A DNA stretch of 64,000 nt from Bacillus siamensis KCTC 13613 (GTDB lineage: Bacteria > Bacillota > Bacilli > Bacillales > Bacillaceae). The stretch is from assembly GCF_000262045.1 (NCBI RefSeq), contig NZ_AJVF01000039.1, forward strand, positions 248,001-312,000. The letters run 5' to 3'. Below, piece by piece: positions 56,008-63,198 of this stretch (its first letter is position 1; each line of letters starts with the position of its first letter). A program made the translations under genes and the position numbers. The notes under the pieces were generated by a model, which saw only the letters and a list, made by a program, of their open reading frames with translations, made no database searches and was not told where the DNA came from.

Positions 56008-56208
56008 ATGAATTTTAAAAAAATAAAAGAGGAAAAAAGAATCACGATCCCGACACATTTGTTAGCCGGAGATGCTGAGCAATCAGGCAATAGCTTTGCT
56101 TGGAGCGGCTGGGTGCTTGTAGTACCGAGCCAAGAAGACAATCAAAACCCGAATTTGAATTTCAATGATTTAGCCGTTCAGAATTAGATTCAACCGTTTG
56201 GAACCTAC
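55967..56208. repeat. 12-bp perfect inverted repeat flanking the peptide gene
   Basis: GTAGGTTCCAAA at 55967-55978 and its exact complement TTTGGAACCTAC at 56197-56208. The arms bracket the peptide gene and its ribosome site. The right arm lies just upstream of the ribosome site of the next gene. Confidence 0.8.
56008..56187 (+). CDS. 59-residue cysteine-free peptide, candidate modified-peptide precursor
   Basis: Begins MNFKKIKEEKRITIPTHLL (charged leader-like part), then GDAEQSGNSF, the core-like AWSGWVLVVPSQ and an Asn-rich end NPNLNFNDLAVQN. No signal peptide, no membrane helix, no Cys. AGAGGAGATGG precedes the ATG (55993-56003). Three helical proteins of uncertain function follow at once and an ABC exporter lies opposite, the arrangement of a ribosomal-peptide locus. 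I do not recognise the family. A regulatory or structural small protein is the alternative. Confidence 0.65.
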   Translation: MNFKKIKEEKRITIPTHLLAGDAEQSGNSFAWSGWVLVVPSQEDNQNPNLNFNDLAVQN

Positions 56209-56233
56209 GCATCTTAGAAAAGGCGGTGAGAGT

Positions 56234-57157
56234 TTGACACAAGAGTATATAAGAGAAATTAAGCGGGGAGCACTGTCATGGATTGTTGAGAATATCCATT
56301 ATTTTGATATGAATCATAAAGTAGCGAACGATTTCAGATGGCGGCTTAAAACATTTATAGAGCTTATTTTTCTTACCAATTACCTGATTAGAAATCAGGC
56401 AGATGATAAGGAAGTTGCTGTTTTAACGGAGTTTATTACAGAAAGGCTCCGTAATGATCAGCTTGAAGAATTTATTCATTTTGATCCGGACGGCCTTGCC
56501 GGATTGGCTATTGCAGGTGAATTTCTTGTCTTAACTGATCACCCGACACGGGCTTCAGTGATATGGGAGCTGGAAAAATTCACGGCGTCTCGTTTTGATG
56601 AAAGCCTTGCTAAAATTCCCTTTCGAAAAATGGATCTGAAGTACAGTCTGCAAAGAGCAGGCGTAAATTTAGAAATGCCGGATTTTTCTGATTTATACTG
56701 CTACACGGCAGCCGGTCAAAATATCCCAAATACATATATGACTGACCATGATGCGTACAGTATCACTCATACGATTTTTTATATAACAGATATGGGATGT
56801 TCTTCGCTTACAGATAAAGAGTATCATCTGCCCTCCTTAAAAGAAAAGGTCCTGAAATTTCTCGGGATTTATATATGTCTTGAGAATTTAGATATTACCA
56901 GTGAATTATTGATGTGCAGCTCTTTTTTACATATCGACATGGAAAAAGAAAATCATAAACCGCTCTATGAGGCAGCCTGGAATAAAATATTTCAGGGCCG
57001 AATGAAAGAAGGGAATATCCCGAGCATCACCTATCAACATAAACCCGGTTTGAAAGGTGAACAGCAAAGAGAAGATGTGTTTAAACACTGCTACCATACA
57101 ACACTTGTCGCCGCGGGTGCCGCGCATGCTTGTCTTAGAGCAGAAAGGAACGATTAA
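56234..57157 (+). CDS. Uncharacterised helical protein (DUF6895-like), first of three
   Basis: 307 residues from TTG 56234 (AAAAGGCGGTGAG just upstream; an in-frame TTG at 56198 inside the inverted repeat is less likely). All-helical, soluble. Notable motifs are AYSITHTIFYITDMG (about residue 170) and a C-terminal HCYHTTLVAAGAAHA, which together suggest a histidine-containing pocket in an alpha/alpha-toroid fold. It resembles DUF6895 proteins as far as I recall; no reaction is known to me. It may act on the 59-residue peptide. The next gene starts one base after its stop. Confidence 0.65.
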   Translation: MTQEYIREIKRGALSWIVENIHYFDMNHKVANDFRWRLKTFIELIFLTNYLIRNQADDKEVAVLTEFITERLRNDQLEEFIHFDPDGLAGLAIAGEFLVLTDHPTRASVIWELEKFTASRFDESLAKIPFRKMDLKYSLQRAGVNLEMPDFSDLYCYTAAGQNIPNTYMTDHDAYSITHTIFYITDMGCSSLTDKEYHLPSLKEKVLKFLGIYICLENLDITSELLMCSSFLHIDMEKENHKPLYEAAWNKIFQGRMKEGNIPSITYQHKPGLKGEQQREDVFKHCYHTTLVAAGAAHACLRAERND

Positions 57158-57158
57158 C

Positions 57159-57923
57159 TTGAACAGATTAGCTGAAGAGACAGATCAATTTTTATTATCT
57201 TTTGCTGAACAATCGCTTCCGGATATGAAGAGCATTCAGCTGTTTGCCGGCTTCTGCAAATACTACAGGAAGACGAGCCATTCTTCCGTTCTAAAAGAAC
57301 ATATTGAAAGGATTGCGGCAGCCTTCGTTGATAAGTCATGCTGGGAGGATCTGTTTCACTGCAATACGGCCATAGTCAATGAATTGATTCATATCTATTT
57401 AACATCAAAAACTTATAAAAAGAAGCAGGGATTGCAAGCGGATGATCAGATCATACGTCATGGATTGCAAAACGGATATCTTACAAAAAAAGAATGGCCT
57501 TATTTTAAATACGCCGAATTAGTCGGTTTGCTGAACGAACTGGAAATGCCATTTGATCAGGAAAAAGTCCGTTTTTACAAAAATTCGATGTTTCAGCCTT
57601 TGCTCCGCGACGCATGGAAACGAACAGCTGAAAACGAGCTTGAGTTTATTGAGTACTGTCTTCTTCATTTGAATAAGGGGGAGCATCAGCTTCATCCCGG
57701 CTTGAAGGCTTCCATTCAAAAATGGCTTGTGTTTTGTCTCAGCAGCCGAAAAATGAAACAGCTTTGCACTATGTTATTGATCCAATCGTGTATCGATCCT
57801 TTTTTTTATGGCTGTCAAGCAGCCCTTCATTACATAAATAACGAGAATCCATCCATTCATTGTGCTCCGGCTCTTCTGCCGGCGATTGAGATTCTGAATC
57901 TGGAGTGTGGAACATGCAGATAG
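57159..57923 (+). CDS. Uncharacterised helical protein, second of three
   Basis: 254 residues from TTG 57159, with AGAAAGGAA before it. The in-frame region upstream overlaps the previous gene and is dropped. All-helical with repeated short Leu-rich helices; no metal-binding cluster, no membrane segment. Several Cys (LFHCN, EYCLLHL, LVFCLSS, CGTC near the end) are scattered. No family recognised. It overlaps the third gene by ten bases, so the three form one translational unit. Confidence 0.65.
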   Translation: MNRLAEETDQFLLSFAEQSLPDMKSIQLFAGFCKYYRKTSHSSVLKEHIERIAAAFVDKSCWEDLFHCNTAIVNELIHIYLTSKTYKKKQGLQADDQIIRHGLQNGYLTKKEWPYFKYAELVGLLNELEMPFDQEKVRFYKNSMFQPLLRDAWKRTAENELEFIEYCLLHLNKGEHQLHPGLKASIQKWLVFCLSSRKMKQLCTMLLIQSCIDPFFYGCQAALHYINNENPSIHCAPALLPAIEILNLECGTCR

Positions 57924-58750
57924 TAAAGGGACATTTTAATATAAAAAAAACAGAAGAATGGCTGCTGGGTTTTTGGAAGAACCTTCAGCTGCAGCCGGAA
58001 GAGATGGAAGCTGATGACCTTATGCACCTGTTTTGCGGTTTAGCGGCATGTCATCATTTTGAAAGCAGAAAGGATACAGAAGAAGTTATTCTATTCCTAG
58101 ACCGTTATTTCGGAGAAAAAACGCATGAATGCCACCCCGTCCTGTTCGCGTATGCGTATCATGTTTACCGCAGGATGGATGCCGCAAAAAGCATTTTTTT
58201 TCATAACGGATTTGAACAAATGGTCCGCGGTTTACAAGAGGAACTGAAATCAGAGCCCGCCTCTATGATCCTCATGGTGTTAGCTGCTTATTTTGGGGCA
58301 GTGACCCTGGAAGAGCTGATCATTTTCTTAGAAACCGCAATGAAACGGGAGGCCGATTTGCTCACGGCACCGGGCGGCATGCAGGAAGAACAGGCGGATG
58401 CCCTTTATGCCGTCTCTTATTTGCAAATGAAAGAATTACAGCCTTTTCTCACAAAATGGTACAAAACATCGGACTTTGCTTTCTCAGGTTTAATGTTAGC
58501 CGAGTGCAGAAAGTATCACATTGATGCCGTTGCGAAATACACAGCCATTATGAAATTTCTTCGATTCGATGAGGCTCTTTTTATACAGGAAGGGCGGGAA
58601 TTTCTACGCTTTCAGCAGCGAAGCAGCGGGAGCTTCGGTTATTTGAATCCATTAGCGATGGATCAAGGGAAGGTCAGCGGCAAATTGCTGGACCGTCAGT
58701 ATTTTCTGCCGTCCGCTCATTATGCCGCCGCCTCTCTGTCTATGCTGTAA
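57914..58750 (+). CDS. Uncharacterised helical protein, third of three
   Basis: 278 residues from ATG 57914 (GGAG at 57902-57905); GTG 57905 is the alternative. Helical repeats; CHPVLFAYAYHVYRRMDAA and the C-terminal FLRFQQRSSGSFGYLNP followed by HYAAASLSML resemble the QxxDGSFG repeat of terpenoid-cyclase/prenyltransferase-type alpha-toroids. Such a barrel could be a peptide-modifying enzyme or scaffold. That is inference from a weak motif. The end overlaps the opposite permease gene by 11 bases. Confidence 0.65.
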   Translation: MQIVKGHFNIKKTEEWLLGFWKNLQLQPEEMEADDLMHLFCGLAACHHFESRKDTEEVILFLDRYFGEKTHECHPVLFAYAYHVYRRMDAAKSIFFHNGFEQMVRGLQEELKSEPASMILMVLAAYFGAVTLEELIIFLETAMKREADLLTAPGGMQEEQADALYAVSYLQMKELQPFLTKWYKTSDFAFSGLMLAECRKYHIDAVAKYTAIMKFLRFDEALFIQEGREFLRFQQRSSGSFGYLNPLAMDQGKVSGKLLDRQYFLPSAHYAAASLSML

Positions 58751-59693
58751 TGTCTCTCCTTTGAAAGACGGAAAAAGAAATCAATAAACAAATAAGAAAG
58801 TAGATCGCTATAACCGTCACGGAATAGGGAATGTTTAACGTTGAAATTGCATCACCCGCGTTTTTATTTACATAAGCAACGAGATTTAAATGCGGAAATA
58901 GTGTGAATTTATACCACGTAAATTGGGCAAGCAAATCTGTTCCGCCCAATATACTGCCGGCAAACAGCAGTAAAACGGATAAGCAAAGGGAGAGAGCTTG
59001 GCTTTTGAACAATACTGACAAAGTGAACGCGATGGTGACAATACTTATAATTGAAATGAAACGCAAAAGAAGAATGATCCCTGATGCTTTTATGGAACTG
59101 ATGGTATACAGACTGTCATTTAAATGAGTATAGACGAGCGGATATGAAGCATTGGAAAAACCGAATAACACGCCGCCGATCAGCAAACAGCTCACACAGT
59201 AAAACAAATAAACCATACCGGTAAACAGAAGGGACGCGAGAAATTTTGATGCTAAAATCCGCCATCTTCGGTTCGGGCTTGTGGCGATAAACTTAATCGT
59301 CCCAAGGGCAAACTCTTTAGAAACAACCCCGCAGACGGTTAAAATCGCGGTTAAGCTTACGAAAATCTCAAGCCCGTTTGAAGTAACCGTGCCGAAAAAC
59401 CTCCAGCCGTTCCATTCATAGGGGTTGATGTTATGCTCCAAGTAATAGTCTTTATTCTTAACATCAGCAGAATAATAAACGCCTGTCGTTTCAGCCGGTT
59501 TATCAATTTCTTCCTGTTTTTTTTCGGCGAGAAGCCGTTCCTTCCAATTGTTATCCGAGGAAGCATCTAACTCATGATTCATAATAAGGCCTGCCAGCAA
59601 AACGATGAGAAACAGGAAAAAAAGAGATAAAAGCGTGCTTTTTTTTCGGGTTATTTTTATGAATTCGTTCTGCGCCAGATGAAATATGCTCAT
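58740..59693 (-). CDS. ABC-2 type permease
   Basis: 317 residues, six hydrophobic segments with a large extracytoplasmic loop after the first (MNHELDASSDNNWKERLLAEKKQEEIDKP and on), the plan of bacitracin or lantibiotic-immunity-type permeases (DUF4352-less ABC2_membrane_5). Start overlaps the ATPase end by four bases (ATGA). It should export the peptide or protect against it. Confidence 0.85.
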   Translation of the reverse strand: MSIFHLAQNEFIKITRKKSTLLSLFFLFLIVLLAGLIMNHELDASSDNNWKERLLAEKKQEEIDKPAETTGVYYSADVKNKDYYLEHNINPYEWNGWRFFGTVTSNGLEIFVSLTAILTVCGVVSKEFALGTIKFIATSPNRRWRILASKFLASLLFTGMVYLFYCVSCLLIGGVLFGFSNASYPLVYTHLNDSLYTISSIKASGIILLLRFISIISIVTIAFTLSVLFKSQALSLCLSVLLLFAGSILGGTDLLAQFTWYKFTLFPHLNLVAYVNKNAGDAISTLNIPYSVTVIAIYFLICLLISFSVFQRRDITA

Positions 59694-60610
59694 ACCGCGT
59701 CCTCCTGATCTGTAATCATCATGTATTTTTCTTCCAATGACAAAGTTCTTGCAGAAACGCGGGAAATCAGAATCTCTTTCTCTGCCAAAGATTTAATGAC
59801 ATACGGGATGGTATCTTCTTCCGCTTCCAATTCAATAATGCGGCTGTCTTTTTGCTGTACTTGAAGAATACCTTCCTGTTCCAAAATTTCTTTCGCCCTT
59901 TCAGAGTGATTGACCGTGATGGTAAACAGCTTTTTCTGGGCAGGGTCATTTCTTTTCTTCATGTCTTCAATTCCTAAAATCCGTCCCTTTTTGATATAGG
60001 CAACTCTGTCGCAAATTTCCTCCATTTCAGATAATAAATGGCTTGATAATAAAATAGAAACCCCTTGCTTCGCTAAATCAGAAAGAATGGTGCGCAATTC
60101 TCTCATTCCTTTAGGATCGAGGCCATTCATCGGTTCATCCAGAATTAATAACCCGGGATTGTGAAGAAGAGAATAAGCGAGCCCCAAGCGCTGTTTCATA
60201 CCTAATGAGAAATGTTTCACTTTTTTACGGGCAGCCTGCTCTAATCCGACTTTTGCAAGGATATTCATGAGGTCATCCGTTTTCATCGAGGTGCTCCGCA
60301 GTCTGGTGAAATATTTCAGGTTTTGCAAAGCGGTCATATTCGGATACATGTCTGGGCCTTCGATGATAACCCCGATATGATTCATAAAATATTCAAAGTC
60401 GCTGTCCGGTCTGCCCCTGAACGAAATGGTTCCTTCCGTTTTTTTAATAAGCTGTACGATCATTCTGAAAATAGTGGTTTTTCCCGAGCCGTTCGGTCCG
60501 AGAAGGCCGAAAATCTCACCTTTTCTCACATCGAAAGAAATTGACTGTACAATCGGAGTATGATTGATGGTTTTAGAAACATTTTTCAATATCAGGGCTG
60601 GTTCAGTCAT
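59690..60610 (-). CDS. ABC transporter ATPase
   Basis: 306 residues. Walker A GPNGSGKTT, signature SLGMKQRLGLAYSLL, Walker B LLILDEPMNGLDP, switch His ILLSSHLLSE, and a 90-residue C-terminal extension as in BcrA-type exporters. AAGGAAGGTGTG upstream. Third position in the operon PadR, HAAS protein, small peptide, ATPase, permease. Confidence 0.9.
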   Translation of the reverse strand: MTEPALILKNVSKTINHTPIVQSISFDVRKGEIFGLLGPNGSGKTTIFRMIVQLIKKTEGTISFRGRPDSDFEYFMNHIGVIIEGPDMYPNMTALQNLKYFTRLRSTSMKTDDLMNILAKVGLEQAARKKVKHFSLGMKQRLGLAYSLLHNPGLLILDEPMNGLDPKGMRELRTILSDLAKQGVSILLSSHLLSEMEEICDRVAYIKKGRILGIEDMKKRNDPAQKKLFTITVNHSERAKEILEQEGILQVQQKDSRIIELEAEEDTIPYVIKSLAEKEILISRVSARTLSLEEKYMMITDQEDAV

Positions 60611-60628
60611 AATATTTGCACACCTTCC

Positions 60629-60730
60629 TTATGAATTAGGATAAAAGCCGTCAAAACCGAAGAACATGCTTCCGATCAGACCGGCTGCGATTAAAATGAG
60701 AGCAATGCTATACCACATTTTCCGTTTCAA
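60629..60730 (-). CDS. 33-residue membrane peptide
   Basis: Starts with TTG 60730 after AAGGAGGGAAAACA and ends 19 bases before the ATPase start. MKRKMWYSIALILIAAGLIG, then SMFFGFDGFYPNS: a single membrane helix with positive-inside start. It overlaps the end of the HAAS-protein gene by 23 bases in another frame. Possibly an accessory subunit of the exporter or a tiny immunity peptide. Confidence 0.6.
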   Translation of the reverse strand: MKRKMWYSIALILIAAGLIGSMFFGFDGFYPNS

Positions 60731-61262
60731 TGTTTTCCCTCCTTACAACGCTGACATTCCATTTGAAATAGCGCAAAAAGATGCGGAATATCAGTTTCGA
60801 AAGATCAAATCCGGCCATAAACACTGCCATACCGGCTCCGAGGACAATACATCCGTTAAAGATGGCTGTTACAATCGGCACTTTTACGAGGAGAAAGAAT
60901 GATCCGGTCATCAGCATAAGGCCGATCGCCATCAAACTTAACACCGTAACAGAGGCAAAAAGAAACGGTGTCAGCATAAACATGAAGTTGAACATGCCCA
61001 TACCCAGCAGCAGGCCGAATGCCTTGAAAAAGGAGCGCCATGTCTTCTGCTCCTGGGCATTATTGATGAAAATATCCGCTTTTAGAGTGCGCGCAAGTGT
61101 TTTTGGATGACCTAAATTGCCGGCGATTTGTTCATCGCTTTTTCCTTCAGCCCCGCCCATGTCAAATATTTCGCTGATATCCGCGAGTATCTCTTTTTGC
61201 TCAAATTCCGGCAGATCTTTTATTTCCCGCCGGAGATGTTTTAAATATTGGTCTTTACACAT
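60708..61262 (-). CDS. HAAS-domain (DUF1700) membrane protein
   Basis: 184 residues. N-terminal HAAS domain (about 1-70): YLKHLRREIKDLPEFEQKEILADISEIFDMGGAEGKSDEQIAGNLGHPKTLARTL; three or four membrane segments follow. HAAS proteins are regularly encoded beside PadR regulators and ABC genes and are thought to sense or anchor. Start ATG 61262 directly after the PadR stop with AAGGAGG, so coupled. Confidence 0.85.
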   Translation of the reverse strand: MCKDQYLKHLRREIKDLPEFEQKEILADISEIFDMGGAEGKSDEQIAGNLGHPKTLARTLKADIFINNAQEQKTWRSFFKAFGLLLGMGMFNFMFMLTPFLFASVTVLSLMAIGLMLMTGSFFLLVKVPIVTAIFNGCIVLGAGMAVFMAGFDLSKLIFRIFLRYFKWNVSVVRRENIETENVV

Positions 61263-61577
61263 TCATTTTCCCTCCTTAATGATGCTGTTCACTTTTTCGG
61301 ACAGGTCAAGCCATTCCGATTTTAATGTGTGATGATAAAAGGCGCCTTCTTCTGTTACTTTGTAATATTTGCGTGACGGGCCTTGATCTGAAGCTGCTGT
61401 ATACGTTTTTAAATAGTTATTTTTTGTGAGTCTTCGTAATATGGGGTAGATGGTGCCCTCCGATACAGGGAACGTTTCACTTATGATCTTGATTAATTCA
61501 TAACCATATAAATCTTCATAAAGAAGCAGGGATAACACACAAAGTTCCAACGCTCCTTTTCGTAATTGGCTACTCAT
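61263..61577 (-). CDS. PadR-family transcriptional regulator
   Basis: 104-residue winged-helix repressor: KGALELCVLSLLLYEDLYGYELIKIISETFPVSEGTIYPILRRLTKNNYLKTY, then GPSRKYYKVTEEG wing. Members such as LadR, BceR-like PadR and LmrR respond to drugs. First gene of the leftward exporter operon and probably its repressor through the palindrome at 61618-61636. Confidence 0.9.
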   Translation of the reverse strand: MSSQLRKGALELCVLSLLLYEDLYGYELIKIISETFPVSEGTIYPILRRLTKNNYLKTYTAASDQGPSRKYYKVTEEGAFYHHTLKSEWLDLSEKVNSIIKEGK

Positions 61578-61617
61578 TTACTATCATTCCCATCATATCT
61601 AATAATTGTATTATTTA

Positions 61618-61636
61618 TACAGTGTATTGCACAGTA
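61618..61636. promoter_or_regulatory. Likely PadR operator and promoter
   Basis: TACAGTG-N5-CACAGTA inverted repeat (six of seven positions symmetrical). On the minus strand it lies directly between a TTTACT-like -35 and TATAAA -10 of the padR operon. Confidence 0.65.
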
Positions 61637-61798
61637 GTAAATCAAGCAATAATTCCCAAGAACCATTTGGGGTGAGGAATTGAATCTTTATGCTTATGTG
61701 CGGGCGGGAACCGAGATATGCAGGCCTTGCGGGAAGAAGACCTCATGAACAATGTTTACATTAATATAGATCAGGTTGTACGTCATTGACAAATGGCA
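61637..61798. other. Intergenic region with possible coding remnant
   Basis: Bases 61680-61790 read rightward as LNLYAYVRAGT and, after a frameshift, RDMQALREEDLMNNVYIN. The first part resembles the start of a serine recombinase (YVRVST), but the match is short. It might be a scar from the insertion event. No intact gene. Confidence 0.3.
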
Positions 61799-61837
61799 AA
61801 AACCCCTTTTTCCATGACAAGGAAAGGGGGTTTTTCC
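61799..61837. terminator. Terminator of rsfA
   Basis: AAAAACCCC / GGGGTTTTT hairpin with TTTTCCATGACAAGGAAA centre, just after the rsfA stop on the minus strand; symmetrical enough to act both ways. Confidence 0.8.
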
Positions 61838-61838
61838 G

Positions 61839-62612
61839 TTATTCGGCCATTTTTTCTAAATTGCCGTTCCGGTCCATTTTGAAGGACGGGGAGGCGTGTT
61901 CGTCTTCTTCAAATAAAACTAGTTTTCTGGCTCTGTTCATAATTTTAACCAAGGTTTCGTAGTCTTCCTGAATGGTTTTTTGGTCTTTTTCAAGCTTTTC
62001 GACGGCCGCTTCCAGCTGCTCGGTTTTAGACTGCAATTCTTTGTTTTCCCGTTTTAAACGGTCATTTTCCATTTGCAGGGCGGAAGTTTGCTTTCCGCTG
62101 CCTTCATAGCTCTGCAGAAATTGAATGACGTCTGCCATTGTGAGCTCCGCCTTTTGGCTCGGCTGCTGAGGCGCCAGCAAATGTGATAAACTAGCTAACT
62201 CTTCCTTGAAGCTTTCATCGACATAAGGCATATGTTCGCCGGACATGACGGCTTGCCGGTCTTCTTTAGGCGCTTCTGCTTGAACCGTCTCTTCGGCTGC
62301 GGTTTCCTGCATGATATCCGCTTCCGGAGCAGGCGGCTGATATAATAGTTTCTTCTTGGCCGGCTGTCCGTTTCCGAGCGCGCGCATCCGCTGTTTCCGC
62401 TGTTTTTTGGCGAGCTGAAGCGCTTTTTCGTATTGATGGCGGACGACGGCATTCCATCTGAATCCGCACGCTGCCGACGTTCTGTTTAACTTATCGCCTA
62501 CCTCTTCAAAGGCGTTCAGCTGCGTGCTTCCTTCCCGAACGTGACGGAGCACGGTTTCCGCAAGCAGCAGGTCGTTTTCCTCTGACCAGGCGTCCTGTCT
62601 TTGTTTTGTCAA
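61839..62612 (-). CDS. rsfA: Prespore regulator RsfA
   Basis: 257-residue Myb-like DNA-binding protein that modulates sigma-F genes in the forespore. N-terminal [57 protein letters not shown] is the RsfA/Myb domain; a coiled coil (about 180-235: [18 protein letters not shown]) is near the C-terminus. TTG 62612 is chosen because GGGGG lies at good spacing and the length then matches RsfA (258). TTG 62621 is the alternative. Confidence 0.9.
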   Translation of the reverse strand: MTKQRQDAWSEENDLLLAETVLRHVREGSTQLNAFEEVGDKLNRTSAACGFRWNAVVRHQYEKALQLAKKQRKQRMRALGNGQPAKKKLLYQPPAPEADIMQETAAEETVQAEAPKEDRQAVMSGEHMPYVDESFKEELASLSHLLAPQQPSQKAELTMADVIQFLQSYEGSGKQTSALQMENDRLKRENKELQSKTEQLEAAVEKLEKDQKTIQEDYETLVKIMNRARKLVLFEEDEHASPSFKMDRNGNLEKMAE

Positions 62613-62643
62613 TGTTCTCAACCCCCAATATCTTTGATGGTAT

Positions 62644-62673
62644 TAGAATGTCCAGATTGGAAAATATTTATAC
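62644..62673 (-). promoter_or_regulatory. Candidate sigma-F promoter of rsfA
   Basis: On the minus strand GTATA (62673-62669), 15 bases, then GGACATTCTA (62653-62644): a fair match to the sigma-F consensus GTATA / GGNRANANTN. rsfA is known to be sigma-F dependent. Confidence 0.6.
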
Positions 62674-62814
62674 AAATTGGCTGAAAGAATGAGAGATACC
62701 CAGAGCCTTGCAGGATAAGATGAATCCTTGTACAATGAGATGTGATGTGATTTTTTTCGTTTTTAAAATTAAGATTTAACATAGAGGAACATTGAATGAA
62801 GGGAAGCGTACATC

Positions 62815-63039
62815 ATGGCTAATGAATTCCGAGTGTGTGATGATTGCCAAGCCACCAATATTAAGACATTGCTGCCGCGTTTAAAAGAAGCTGACCCGGA
62901 TGCAAAAGTGGAGGTCGGCTGTCAGTCATATTGCGGGCCCGGACGCAAAAAATCGTTTGCTTTCGTAAACAACCGCCCGCTGTCGGCGCCGACTGAGGAC
63001 GAGCTGATTGAGAAAGTGAAAAAGAAGATCAAAAAGTAA
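62815..63039 (+). CDS. DUF1450 small protein (YwzC/YuzB-like)
   Basis: 74 residues with the DUF1450 pattern: [16 protein letters not shown] with a CxxC pair and [25 protein letters not shown] with a second CxxxC group, a fold like thioredoxin-type ferredoxins or a zinc site. C-terminus basic (KVKKKIKK). In B. subtilis a small gene of this kind (ywzC) is at this place between rsfA and ywfO; the name is from position. GAAGGGAAG upstream. Confidence 0.8.
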   Translation: MANEFRVCDDCQATNIKTLLPRLKEADPDAKVEVGCQSYCGPGRKKSFAFVNNRPLSAPTEDELIEKVKKKIKK

Positions 63040-63053
63040 ATGTGTGTTTCGAC

Positions 63054-63082
63054 AGCCTCGCCCGATGGGTCAGGCTTTTTTG
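63054..63082 (+). terminator. Terminator after the DUF1450 gene
   Basis: AGCCT with inner CCC pairs with GGG and AGGCT, followed by TTTTTT. Confidence 0.85.
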
Positions 63083-63198
63083 CTTCAAAAAAATCAGTTT
63101 CGGAAAAAGTGGAACAAAACGCCGGACAAATTCAAGGATGTTTTCAAAAGACTGAGCCGATATAATAGAATCACGGCTAAAAAAAAGAGGGAATGACG

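Noticed and set aside
56008-56187. Reading the 59-residue peptide as a lanthipeptide, sactipeptide or triceptide precursor
   Set aside because: It has no cysteine and no LanB/LanM or radical SAM enzyme lies near; the AWSGW motif alone is not enough.
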